The notes beneath the pieces are model-generated. The model did no database searches, had not been told where the DNA came from, and saw nothing but the letters and a program-made list of their open reading frames with translations. DNA of 43,383 nt from an uncultured Alistipes sp. GTDB taxonomy: Bacteria; Bacteroidota; Bacteroidia; Bacteroidales; Rikenellaceae. The stretch is taken from the NCBI GenBank assembly GCA_900550375.1, contig URRP01000020.1:1-43383 (forward strand), read 5' to 3'. A program made the translations under genes and the position numbers. This document shows positions 24,745 through 32,632 of the stretch, one piece after another (position 1 is the first letter of the stretch; each line of letters begins with the position of its first letter).

Positions 24745-26786
24745 TGCGAGGAGGTCTGATAGAGTGAAATGGCGCGGTCAAGATGCGTGCTGTCGATCAT
24801 CTCGGTGCGTTCCATTGCATAGGGATCGTCTGCCGTCGGCCGCAGCAGGAACTGCTCGGTGCGGTCGACGGGCGAGAGCACCGTGAAACGGCCCTCTTCG
24901 AGGTAGCCCAGATCCTGATAGGTCGCCACGAACGCACGTTCGCGGAAGCCGTCGGCGAGGATGTCGCGCCCGTAGAACCATGAGTCGTAGTCCATTCCGA
25001 GCAGCGAGAAGAGCGTCGGCATCAGGTCGATCTGCGATGCGATTTTCCCGATGCTGCCCGGCTCGACGAGTCCGGGGGCGTAGATCATCGCCGGAATGTG
25101 GTACTTTTCGAGCGGAATCTCGGTCTTGCTGGCGCTCGACGCACAGTGGTCGGCCGTGATGACGAAGACCGTGTTGGCGAACCATGGCTCGCGGCTCGCC
25201 GCATCGAGGAACTCGCCCAGCGCATAGTCGCTGTACATTACTCCGCCGGCGCGCGATTTCGCGTCATTGGGGATCGAAATCCGTCCTGCGGGATAGGTAT
25301 AGGGGCGGTGGTTGCTGACGCTCATGATGTGGGCGAAGAAGGGACGGCTGCTGCGGGCGCGTTCGCCGACCGTGCGGATCGCCTTGGCATAGGAGTCTTC
25401 GTCCGAGACGCCCCAGATGTTCTGGAAGGTGATCTCGTCGGGCGTGTAGTTCTTCTGGTCGACGATTTCATAGCCGTTGCCGCTGAAGAAGGCTTCCATA
25501 TTGTCGAAATAGCTGTTACCGCCGTAGAAGTAGAGCACGTCGTAGCCTTTGTCGCGCAGCATGGCGCCCGTGGAGTGCATACCGGCGTTGCGGGGACGTT
25601 TGATGATGCTCTGTCCCGGGCAGGGCGGCAGCGAGAGCGTCACGGCCTCCAGTCCGCGCACCGTGCGGTTGCCCGTAGCGAAGAGCCGGTCGAAGACCAG
25701 CGCCTTGCTGCAGAGCGAATCCAGTCGGGGCGTCAGCGTGTCGGGATTTCCGTAGCGTGCCATGAACGACGCACTCATGCTTTCGAGCGTCACCAGTACG
25801 ATGTTGGGACGCTGCTCTTCGTTCGGCGAGTCGATGAACCGGTGGTTCTGCCCCTCGCTGCGGTATTCGTCGTGGACGAGCGCCGCGGCCTCGTCTTCGG
25901 GCAGCGTGCGGTAGAATTGTGCGTAATCGAGTTCGTTTTTCAGAAACGCTTCGTAGAATTTATAGAGTCCGTTGGCCTGCAACTCATTGTAATATACGTT
26001 GTCGCTCGTCTGGAAGCGGGTGTTGAAGGGGAGCAGCCATAGGGCGACGCCCGCCATTGCCAGATAGATCGGCGAGGCGACGAGTTTCCACCGGATGTTT
26101 TTGAATGCTTCGGTAGCGCGGATGTCGCGGCGGAAGAGCGACCATGTGACGGCGATGGTCAGCACGACGATCAGCGTCGCCAGCGGGACGATCGGGTAGG
26201 ACTCCATGATGTTGCCGACCACCTCGTTGGTATAGACCAGATAATCGACCGCGATGAAATTGTAGCGCACGCCGAATTCGCTCCAGAAGAAGTATTCGCT
26301 CACGGCATTGAAGAGGATCGCACCGACATAGACCGTGAGCAGCGCGGCGAACCACGCTTTCGACCACAGCGGCTGCAATCGCCGCCAGAAGAGCCGCAGG
26401 GCGAAACTGCCGGCCCAGTAACCCAGCACGATCGAGGCCACGAGCGGCGCCGCGCTGCCGTATTCGTCGAAGATCGTGTTGCAGAAAGCGACGTAGCAGA
26501 AGGCTGCGACCAGCATACCGAGAAGGATATAGCCTGTCGGACGGCTGTATTTCCATTTCGAGAGCGACAGCAGGAAGACCCACAGGAACGCATAGCCGAC
26601 GGTCAGTGCTGCCAGATCGTTCAGAGCACCCAGACCGAAGACGGCGATCCACTGGAGAAAGCCGAAGCCCAGTTCGGAGGTCTGCTCGTTGAAGAGCAGG
26701 ACGATGCGCAGCAGCGTACACACGACAAGCGTCAGCAGCGCCAGCCGCAGGTAGATTCCAAAGAAACGTTTGAGTTCGTTCGACAT
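24729..26786 (-). CDS. LTA-synthase-family phosphotransferase (sulfatase fold), membrane-bound
   Basis: Protein of 685 residues with about five N-terminal transmembrane helices (to about residue 260) and a C-terminal extracytoplasmic alkaline-phosphatase/sulfatase fold. The metal and catalytic positions of the LtaS family are present: LESMS near the start of the domain, the catalytic Thr T375 in TGNRTVRGLEA, and ITADHCAS for the Asp-His pair. In Gram-positives the family makes glycerol-phosphate polymers; in Gram-negatives related enzymes (OpgB, EptA-like) add phosphoglycerol or phosphoethanolamine to glycans or lipids, which is the likelier role here. Nearest promoter element is 54 bases upstream. 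Confidence 0.92.
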   Translation of the reverse strand: MSNELKRFFGIYLRLALLTLVVCTLLRIVLLFNEQTSELGFGFLQWIAVFGLGALNDLAALTVGYAFLWVFLLSLSKWKYSRPTGYILLGMLVAAFCYVAFCNTIFDEYGSAAPLVASIVLGYWAGSFALRLFWRRLQPLWSKAWFAALLTVYVGAILFNAVSEYFFWSEFGVRYNFIAVDYLVYTNEVVGNIMESYPIVPLATLIVVLTIAVTWSLFRRDIRATEAFKNIRWKLVASPIYLAMAGVALWLLPFNTRFQTSDNVYYNELQANGLYKFYEAFLKNELDYAQFYRTLPEDEAAALVHDEYRSEGQNHRFIDSPNEEQRPNIVLVTLESMSASFMARYGNPDTLTPRLDSLCSKALVFDRLFATGNRTVRGLEAVTLSLPPCPGQSIIKRPRNAGMHSTGAMLRDKGYDVLYFYGGNSYFDNMEAFFSGNGYEIVDQKNYTPDEITFQNIWGVSDEDSYAKAIRTVGERARSSRPFFAHIMSVSNHRPYTYPAGRISIPNDAKSRAGGVMYSDYALGEFLDAASREPWFANTVFVITADHCASSASKTEIPLEKYHIPAMIYAPGLVEPGSIGKIASQIDLMPTLFSLLGMDYDSWFYGRDILADGFRERAFVATYQDLGYLEEGRFTVLSPVDRTEQFLLRPTADDPYAMERTEMIDSTHLDRAISLYQTSSQWNKR

Positions 26787-26839
26787 AATTCAATGTAATA
26801 AGCCTTGTTAGTGGACGGAATGATCCATTAACAATGGCT

Positions 26840-26847
26840 CAAAGATA
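26840..26847 (-). promoter_or_regulatory. -7 promoter element for the LtaS-like/Yip1-like pair
   Basis: Minus strand TATCTTTG, exact TAnnTTTG match, 54 bases before the ATG at 26786. Confidence 0.5.
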
Positions 26848-26914
26848 GTTATTTTTTGATGGAATGGGGGACGCCCGGATCAAAAAATGGTTGAATTTCT
26901 TTCGTCCATTTCTC

Positions 26915-26955
26915 GCCTCGGCATAGCCCGAACTGTGTTCGGCTCTGCGCTCGGC
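26915..26955. repeat. Imperfect palindrome after the six-hairpin-like lipoprotein gene
   Basis: CCGAAC and GTTCGG (26928-26933 and 26937-26942) form a perfect core around TGT. The outer parts GCATAG/CTCTGC and GCC...GGC continue the stem with a few mismatches, giving about 20 pairs. It lies 19 bases after the stop codon of the minus-strand gene and could act as a terminator or be a REP-like element; there is no T tract. Confidence 0.4.
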
Positions 26956-26973
26956 TTATCGAAATGGTTCGGA

Positions 26974-28599
26974 TTACTTTTGTGCAGCGGCAGCTTCCGT
27001 CAGTTCGGCCATGCGCAGCAGCGTGGTGACGGAGCCGAAGGAGCAGTTGATCCAGAACGTGCGGCCCCGATCACTCTTCGTGTTGCGGAAATCCCACGTG
27101 GTGGGTATCTGTCCGTTGACGGCATTCTGCGCAACGGTGATGTTGTCGACGAGCGCCTTGCCTTTGGCCAGATAGATCGCCTCACCCGTAGCTTCATAGA
27201 GGCTCAGCATGGCGTTGGCTACGTTACATGCACTGGCGTCGACGGGCGTTTGATATTTGTATTGCTCGTAGACGCAGGGCGTGGCCTTCGCCTTGATGCC
27301 CTCCTTGGTGATCGGCGTGTCCCAGAAGGTGAACTGATCTTCGCTGAAACGGGTGAGGTCGACGGCATAGGCCAGCTCCTCGTCCGTGGGCGTTCCCTTC
27401 GAAAGAAGGTAGGTGGCATAGGGCGCCGCCGTGCAGTTGGTCAGATTCTCGTAAGGCTGCAATCCCAGTACGGTTACGTCCTCGAACTGGCCGGTCATCT
27501 CGAAGTTACGGAGCGCCACCTCACGCATCCACCGTTCGCCCTTGGCCTGCGCTTCGGCGTATTTCTCAACGCCGTAATCGGTTTTCAGCCGCTGGAAGTA
27601 TTTCATCAGGGGATAGAGCATGGCGCAGGCATCGTTGACCGGTTCGCCGGTGAAGAAGTCGATCTTGGTGGGTAGCGACCCGTCTTCGCGTTGCAGACGC
27701 AGGTACGTATCGGCAATGCCCAACGCCCGTTCATAGTACTGTTTTTCACCGGTCAGGTCGTAGAGATCCAGAAAAGCATGGCCTGCCGTAGCAGCCTCCA
27801 TCGTCATCGTCTTGTTCTGATTCTCGGCACGCTTGGAGGCGATCAGATCCTTGTAATAGGTGGGTGGGAAAAAGGCGAGCGGCGTACCTTCGGGACGGCT
27901 TTGATCGATCAGGAACTGTGCGGCGTTTTTGGCGATCAGGGTTGCCTGCTCCTTGTAAGCGGGCAGCAGCTTTGCCAGCAGCGCCTCCGAGCGGATCGTC
28001 GCACCGACGATCTTGCAGGCGTAGGTGTTGTGGCGGTAGTTCATGTCGGGTTCGGTATGCTCCGTCCAGTATTGGATCTCCGGCATCTTGTGGATGTAGA
28101 GCAGCGCCATGATCGCGGCCTGACGATAGTCGCGCACCGCCGGTGTGTAAGGTCCGCAGAAAGGATAGTCGCGGCGGAATTCGTGCTGACCGGCCTCGCC
28201 GATCGCATTCCCCTGTGCGTCGAGGGCTTCGACGACCAGTTTGACCTGCCCGACGGGAACCTCGTTCCAGATCGGTGAAAGGGCGGCCTTCGGCGAGTCG
28301 GCGGTGAAGCTCCACGTTCCCTGCACACCCTCGTCGAGCGGCGTCAGGGTGAAGCGGTACTTCTCTGCACCGGTCACCTCCTGAAAGTCGAACGCCGGAG
28401 CATAGATGAATTTTTTGGCGAATCCGTTCCAGAAGGGATTGCGTCCTTCGTAGCCGGGGCGGATCGGTTCGAGGTACTGTTTCGCCGCTTCGGCGTTGAT
28501 CTTCGCATAGTCGAGCGGAGAGCCGGCGGTTGTGCAATCGGAGCCGCAGCATCCGCCGAGCAGTGCACAGGCCGAAAGAAGGGTAATGAGTAGTTTCAT
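26974..28599 (-). CDS. Lipoprotein with six-hairpin (alpha/alpha toroid) glycosidase-like fold
   Basis: Exported lipoprotein of 541 residues: signal peptide with lipobox LLGGC (Cys17), then a short beta-rich N-terminal domain (about 60-140, FTLTPLDEGVQGTWSFTADS) and a helical domain with repeated YERALGIADTYLRLQREDGS and YLAKGKALVDNITVAQNAV-type helix pairs that resemble the six-hairpin glycosidase or epimerase/lyase superfamily. No catalytic acid pair could be assigned with confidence, so glycan degradation is a proposal only. An in-frame ATG at 28695 would lie upstream of the promoter, which fixes the start at 28599. Confidence 0.75.
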   Translation of the reverse strand: MKLLITLLSACALLGGCCGSDCTTAGSPLDYAKINAEAAKQYLEPIRPGYEGRNPFWNGFAKKFIYAPAFDFQEVTGAEKYRFTLTPLDEGVQGTWSFTADSPKAALSPIWNEVPVGQVKLVVEALDAQGNAIGEAGQHEFRRDYPFCGPYTPAVRDYRQAAIMALLYIHKMPEIQYWTEHTEPDMNYRHNTYACKIVGATIRSEALLAKLLPAYKEQATLIAKNAAQFLIDQSRPEGTPLAFFPPTYYKDLIASKRAENQNKTMTMEAATAGHAFLDLYDLTGEKQYYERALGIADTYLRLQREDGSLPTKIDFFTGEPVNDACAMLYPLMKYFQRLKTDYGVEKYAEAQAKGERWMREVALRNFEMTGQFEDVTVLGLQPYENLTNCTAAPYATYLLSKGTPTDEELAYAVDLTRFSEDQFTFWDTPITKEGIKAKATPCVYEQYKYQTPVDASACNVANAMLSLYEATGEAIYLAKGKALVDNITVAQNAVNGQIPTTWDFRNTKSDRGRTFWINCSFGSVTTLLRMAELTEAAAAQK

Positions 28600-28668
28600 A
28601 GGTCGGTGTCTTTTGACCGGAGTTAATGGGTAATTGAAATCGAGAGCGCTTGAATAACACCTTGTGCA

Positions 28669-28700
28669 CAAATATATTGTTAATTTTCGTTTCATGCAAA
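28669..28700 (-). promoter_or_regulatory. Complete promoter of the six-hairpin-like lipoprotein gene
   Basis: On the minus strand TTTG (28700-28697) is followed after exactly 20 bases by TATATTTG (28676-28669). The expected start of transcription near 28662 leaves a leader of about 60 bases. Confidence 0.65.
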
Positions 28701-28788
28701 TGCCGCGATCGGAAAGTTTTGCCTTTTGACGTCGTTTTTTCCATGCCCCGTTTTTGCGGCGCAGTTCGCGGGGTTGGAAAATAAATCG

Positions 28789-28796
28789 TATCTTTG
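28789..28796 (+). promoter_or_regulatory. -7 promoter element for the thioesterase gene
   Basis: TATCTTTG, exact TAnnTTTG match, 21 bases before the ATG at 28818, with GAGGAAA as a ribosome binding site between them. A TTG at 28799-28801 just after it cannot be the start of translation. Confidence 0.55.
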
Positions 28797-28817
28797 TGAT
28801 TGAAAACAGAGGAAACT

Positions 28818-29546
28818 ATGGCTACGAAAACGGCTTATTCTTTTCGTGTAGAACCGCAGGAGGTCGACTTCTCGCTGCGTATTACGCTTGTCGCGCTGGG
28901 TGGAAATATCCTCAATATCGCAGGTATCGACGCCCATACCAAAGGGTTCGGGGTGGACGCCCTGAACAAGGACAATTTTTCGTGGGTGCTCTCGCGCATC
29001 GCTTTCGAATTCGATTACCGTCCCGAGGAGTATGTGAAATACGAGATCGCGACGTGGATCAGCGACTACGGCCGGATGCTCTCGACGCGTAATTTCGAGC
29101 TTACCGACCAGACGGGCGTGAGGTTCGGCCGCGTGGTGTCGCAATGGTGTATGCTCGATCTTACGAAACGAACGGCCGTCGACCTGCGTGCGGTTGCCGA
29201 GAGTCACAACGAGGCGATCGTAGCCTCTGCGTCACCGGCCGAAAAACCGCGCAAGGTGCCCGCTCTCGAAGCGGAGCCGGTGCTGATCCATCGGGTCGCC
29301 TATTCGGATATCGACTTCAACCGCCATGTCAATACGATGCGTTACATCGAGATGATGCTCGACGTGCTGCCGATCGAACGCTTTGCAGAGGAGCGTCCGA
29401 TGCGGCTGGACATCAATTTCCTCAAGGAGTCGCGTTACGGCGAGACGCTGTCAGTGGCGGTGGAGGAGCGCGGAGGGGAGACGCTTGTCGCCATTCGCAA
29501 CGATGCCGGAGCGACTATCTGCCGCGGGGCGTTCGAGTGGCGGTAG
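28818..29546 (+). CDS. Acyl-ACP thioesterase (FatA/FatB family)
   Basis: Cytoplasmic enzyme of 242 residues that releases fatty acids from acyl carrier protein. It has two hot-dog folds: the first near residues 10-135 (YSFRVEPQEVDFSLRIT, FSWVLSRIAFEF), the second near 155-240 with the catalytic motif SDIDFNRHVNTMRYIEM, where the Asn and His of the plant-type active site are conserved, followed by INFLKESRYGETL. Plant-like FatA relatives are common in gut Bacteroidetes. The start at 28818 (MATKTAYSF) has a good ribosome binding site; the longer TTG-start frame begins inside the promoter region. Confidence 0.9.
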   Translation: MATKTAYSFRVEPQEVDFSLRITLVALGGNILNIAGIDAHTKGFGVDALNKDNFSWVLSRIAFEFDYRPEEYVKYEIATWISDYGRMLSTRNFELTDQTGVRFGRVVSQWCMLDLTKRTAVDLRAVAESHNEAIVASASPAEKPRKVPALEAEPVLIHRVAYSDIDFNRHVNTMRYIEMMLDVLPIERFAEERPMRLDINFLKESRYGETLSVAVEERGGETLVAIRNDAGATICRGAFEWR

Positions 29547-29710
29547 CCCCCGTTGTATAATCATGCCGGGGCCGCATCGATGCAGATGCAGTCCCGTTTC
29601 TTTTGTGCGGTACCGGCGGCTCCGGCTCCGAATATCGGTGCGCGATCTTGGAGTGTGGTACATAGTTTGCGGAGGAAGGGTGTGCATAAATCCATTAATT
29701 CATTTAAATT

Positions 29711-30211
29711 ATGGCTACCGTAAACAAGTATCAGAAGAGTATCGACCGCCTGAATGAGGCGATCGGCAAGGAGATCGCCACTACGTTGCAGTATCTCTAT
29801 TTCCATGTCCATTTCGAGGACGACGGCTACGAATACTTCTCGAAGATGATGAAGCAGACCTCGATTACGGAGATGTTCCATATCGACAAGATCGCCGACC
29901 GCATCATGTTCCTGCAGGGCGATGTCGAGATGATGCCCTCGTTCGAGCCGCGCAAGATTCACGACGTCAAGGAGGCGATGGAGTTCTCTATGACGCTCGA
30001 ACAGCGCACGGTCGACTCCTATAACGAATGGGCGCGTCTGTGCGCCGCCGAGGACGATCAGATCACCCACAAGCTGTTCCAAGACCTCTCCAAAGAGGAG
30101 GAGGAACATCTCGATATGTTCCGTACCGAGATGGAGAACATGCTCAACTACGGCGAACAGTATCTCGCTTTGCAGTCGGTCGCCCACAGTAAGGAGATTA
30201 CTAAAAAATAA
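29711..30211 (+). CDS. Bacterioferritin-like iron storage protein
   Basis: Four-helix ferritin-like protein of 166 residues that oxidises and stores iron in a cage. Aligned by eye to E. coli bacterioferritin, di-iron ligands are E21, E54, H57, a Glu near 97 and E/H of EEEEHLD near 134-138. M55 falls exactly on the Met52 that binds heme in bacterioferritin, so heme binding between subunits is possible. No signal peptide; cytoplasmic. The 164 bases upstream carry an imperfect promoter-like TACATAGTTTG; the gene seems to be its own unit. Confidence 0.88.
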   Translation: MATVNKYQKSIDRLNEAIGKEIATTLQYLYFHVHFEDDGYEYFSKMMKQTSITEMFHIDKIADRIMFLQGDVEMMPSFEPRKIHDVKEAMEFSMTLEQRTVDSYNEWARLCAAEDDQITHKLFQDLSKEEEEHLDMFRTEMENMLNYGEQYLALQSVAHSKEITKK

Positions 30212-30295
30212 CGGATCCTGACCGGTCGTTGCTAAAAATTGAAGCGAATGTTCGTTTTTTAGTCGGCTTTTCGGACAATGAATCGAAAAAAATGC

Positions 30296-30303
30296 TATCT
30301 TTG
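30296..30303 (+). promoter_or_regulatory. -7 promoter element for the membrane pyrophosphatase gene
   Basis: TATCTTTG, exact TAnnTTTG match, 29 bases ahead of the ATG at 30333. Confidence 0.5.
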
Positions 30304-30332
30304 ATTCAGTGTCAACAAAAAACAACTGAAAA

Positions 30333-32549
30333 ATGAGTATTCCTTCGATTTTTTGGCTCGTGCCCGCGGCGTCGGTCGTCGCGCTCGCTTTCGCCTATGC
30401 GTTCTATCGGAAGATGAAGCTCCAGAGCGAAGGCTCGGAGCGGATGCAGGAGATCGCCGGCCACGTCCGCGCGGGTGCGATGGCCTATTTGCGCCAACAG
30501 TACAAAGTCGTCGCGATCGTCTTTGTCGTGCTGGCGCTCTTTTTCGCCTATCTGGCATACGGCGCCGGCGTGCAGAACCCGTGGGTTCCCTTCGCCTTTC
30601 TTACGGGCGGATTCTTTTCGGGTCTGGCGGGCTTCTTCGGCATGAAAACCGCGACCTACGCCTCGGCCCGAACGGCTCATGCGGCGCAGCAATCGCTCGA
30701 CCGCGGATTGCAGGTCGCGTTCCGCAGCGGCGCTGTGATGGGGCTGGTCGTCGTGGGACTGGGACTGCTCGATATTTCAATTTGGTATATCGTCCTGAAC
30801 TGCTTCGTCGACGCCACCGGCGCACAGAAGCTGGTGATTATCACCACGACGATGCTGACCTTCGGCATGGGCGCTTCGACGCAGGCGCTCTTTGCGCGCG
30901 TCGGAGGCGGTATCTACACCAAGGCGGCCGATGTGGGTGCCGATCTGGTCGGCAAGGTCGAAGCGGGAATTCCCGAGGATGATCCCCGCAATCCGGCTAC
31001 GATTGCCGACAATGTGGGCGACAATGTGGGCGACGTGGCCGGCATGGGCGCCGACCTCTATGAAAGCTACTGCGGTTCGGTGCTCGCCACGGCGGCGCTC
31101 GGTGCCGCGGCTTTCGCCGTGACGGGCGACGTGGAGATGCAGACGCGCGCCGTGCTGGCGCCGATGCTGATCGCTGCCGTGGGCATTCTGCTCTCGATCA
31201 TCGGAATCTTCCTCGTGCGGACCAAAGAGGGCGCCACGATGCGTCAGCTGCTGCGGGCGCTGGGCGTGGGGGTCAATGTCAGCTCGGTGCTGATCGCCGC
31301 CGCGACCTTCATCATTCTCTACCTGCTCGATATTCAGAACTGGCTGGGACTTTCGTTCTCGGTCATCACGGGACTCGTGGCCGGCATCGTCATCGGTCAG
31401 GCGACCGAATACTATACGTCGCACTCCTATAAACCGACGCAGAAAATTGCCAAGAGCGGACAGACCGGTCCTGCGACGGTCATCATTTCGGGTATCGGCG
31501 TAGGTATGATCTCGACGGCCGTGCCGGTCATCACCATCGGCGTGGCGATTATTATGGCCTATCTGTGTGCCATCGGTTTCGATATGGCGCACCTGATGGC
31601 GGCCCACAATATGTCGCTGGGGCTTTACGGCATCGGCATCGCCGCCGTGGGGATGCTCTCGACGCTGGGCATCACGCTGGCCACCGACGCCTACGGCCCG
31701 ATCGCCGACAATGCGGGCGGAAACGCCGAGATGAGCCAGCTGGGACCCGAGGTGCGCCGCCGCACCGATGCGCTCGATGCGCTGGGGAACACGACCGCCG
31801 CTACGGGCAAGGGGTTCGCTATCGGCTCGGCCGCGCTGACGGCGCTGGCGCTACTGGCCTCCTATATCGAGGAGATCAAGATCGGTCTGATGCACATCGG
31901 TCAGACGGTCATCACGCTGCCCAACGGCGTGGAGCGGCTGGTGCAGGATGCTTCGATCATCGATTTCATGGAGTTCTACCAGATCAATCTGATGAATCCG
32001 CTGGTGCTCATCGGCGTCTTCATCGGTGCGATGATGTCGTTCCTCTTTTGCGGTCTGACGATGAACGCAGTAGGCCGTGCCGCCGAGAGCATGGTCGAAG
32101 AGGTGCGGCGTCAGTTCCGCGAGATAAAGGGTATTCTTACGGGCGAAGCGACACCCGATTATGCGCGGTGCGTCGAGATTTCGACCCGCGGCGCGCAGCG
32201 CGAAATGCTGCTGCCCAGTCTGCTGGCGATCGCCGTGCCGGTCGTGGTGGGAGTGCTGTTCGGTGTGGCGGGCGTCATGGGGCTGCTCGTCGGCGGTCTG
32301 AGTTCCGGTTTCGTGCTGGCGGTCTTCATGGCCAATTCGGGCGGTGCGTGGGATAACGCCAAGAAGATGATCGAGGAGGGTAACTTCGGCGGTAAAGGCT
32401 CCGAATGCCACAAGGCAACGGTCGTGGGCGATACCGTCGGCGACCCCTTCAAAGATACGTCGGGTCCGTCGCTCAATATCCTTATCAAGCTGATGTCGAT
32501 GGTTTCGATCGTAATGGCCGGCCTGACGGTCGCATGGCATATTTTCTGA
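30333..32549 (+). CDS. hppA: Membrane-bound ion-pumping pyrophosphatase, K+-dependent type
   Basis: Inner-membrane enzyme of 738 residues that uses pyrophosphate hydrolysis to pump Na+ and/or H+. About sixteen helices are visible. Substrate-binding motifs are intact: DVGADLVGKVE, DNVGDNVGDVAGMGADLYES and, near the C-terminus, DTVGDPFKDTSGPS. The K+-dependence position reads GNTTAATGKG with Ala at 489 (Lys in K+-independent enzymes), so activity should need potassium; a relative from Bacteroides vulgatus is known to pump both Na+ and H+. Pumped ion cannot be settled here without the key membrane Glu alignment. Single gene between its own promoter and a strong terminator. Confidence 0.95.
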   Translation: MSIPSIFWLVPAASVVALAFAYAFYRKMKLQSEGSERMQEIAGHVRAGAMAYLRQQYKVVAIVFVVLALFFAYLAYGAGVQNPWVPFAFLTGGFFSGLAGFFGMKTATYASARTAHAAQQSLDRGLQVAFRSGAVMGLVVVGLGLLDISIWYIVLNCFVDATGAQKLVIITTTMLTFGMGASTQALFARVGGGIYTKAADVGADLVGKVEAGIPEDDPRNPATIADNVGDNVGDVAGMGADLYESYCGSVLATAALGAAAFAVTGDVEMQTRAVLAPMLIAAVGILLSIIGIFLVRTKEGATMRQLLRALGVGVNVSSVLIAAATFIILYLLDIQNWLGLSFSVITGLVAGIVIGQATEYYTSHSYKPTQKIAKSGQTGPATVIISGIGVGMISTAVPVITIGVAIIMAYLCAIGFDMAHLMAAHNMSLGLYGIGIAAVGMLSTLGITLATDAYGPIADNAGGNAEMSQLGPEVRRRTDALDALGNTTAATGKGFAIGSAALTALALLASYIEEIKIGLMHIGQTVITLPNGVERLVQDASIIDFMEFYQINLMNPLVLIGVFIGAMMSFLFCGLTMNAVGRAAESMVEEVRRQFREIKGILTGEATPDYARCVEISTRGAQREMLLPSLLAIAVPVVVGVLFGVAGVMGLLVGGLSSGFVLAVFMANSGGAWDNAKKMIEEGNFGGKGSECHKATVVGDTVGDPFKDTSGPSLNILIKLMSMVSIVMAGLTVAWHIF

Positions 32550-32566
32550 AAGTAGCGTTCTGACTG

Positions 32567-32608
32567 ATCGGGAGCGGCAGGAAATTTGGCGGCTCCCGAT
32601 TATTTTTA
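32567..32608 (+). terminator. Rho-independent terminator of the pyrophosphatase gene
   Basis: Perfect 9-base arms ATCGGGAGC (32567-32575) and GCTCCCGAT (32592-32600), followed by TATTTTTA. Confidence 0.85.
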
Positions 32609-32632
32609 TACTTTTATGCCGCAAAAAAACGG

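Noticed and set aside
28600..28695. N-terminal extension of the six-hairpin-like lipoprotein
   Set aside because: The upstream ATG lies before the TATATTTG promoter element, so it would not be on the transcript.
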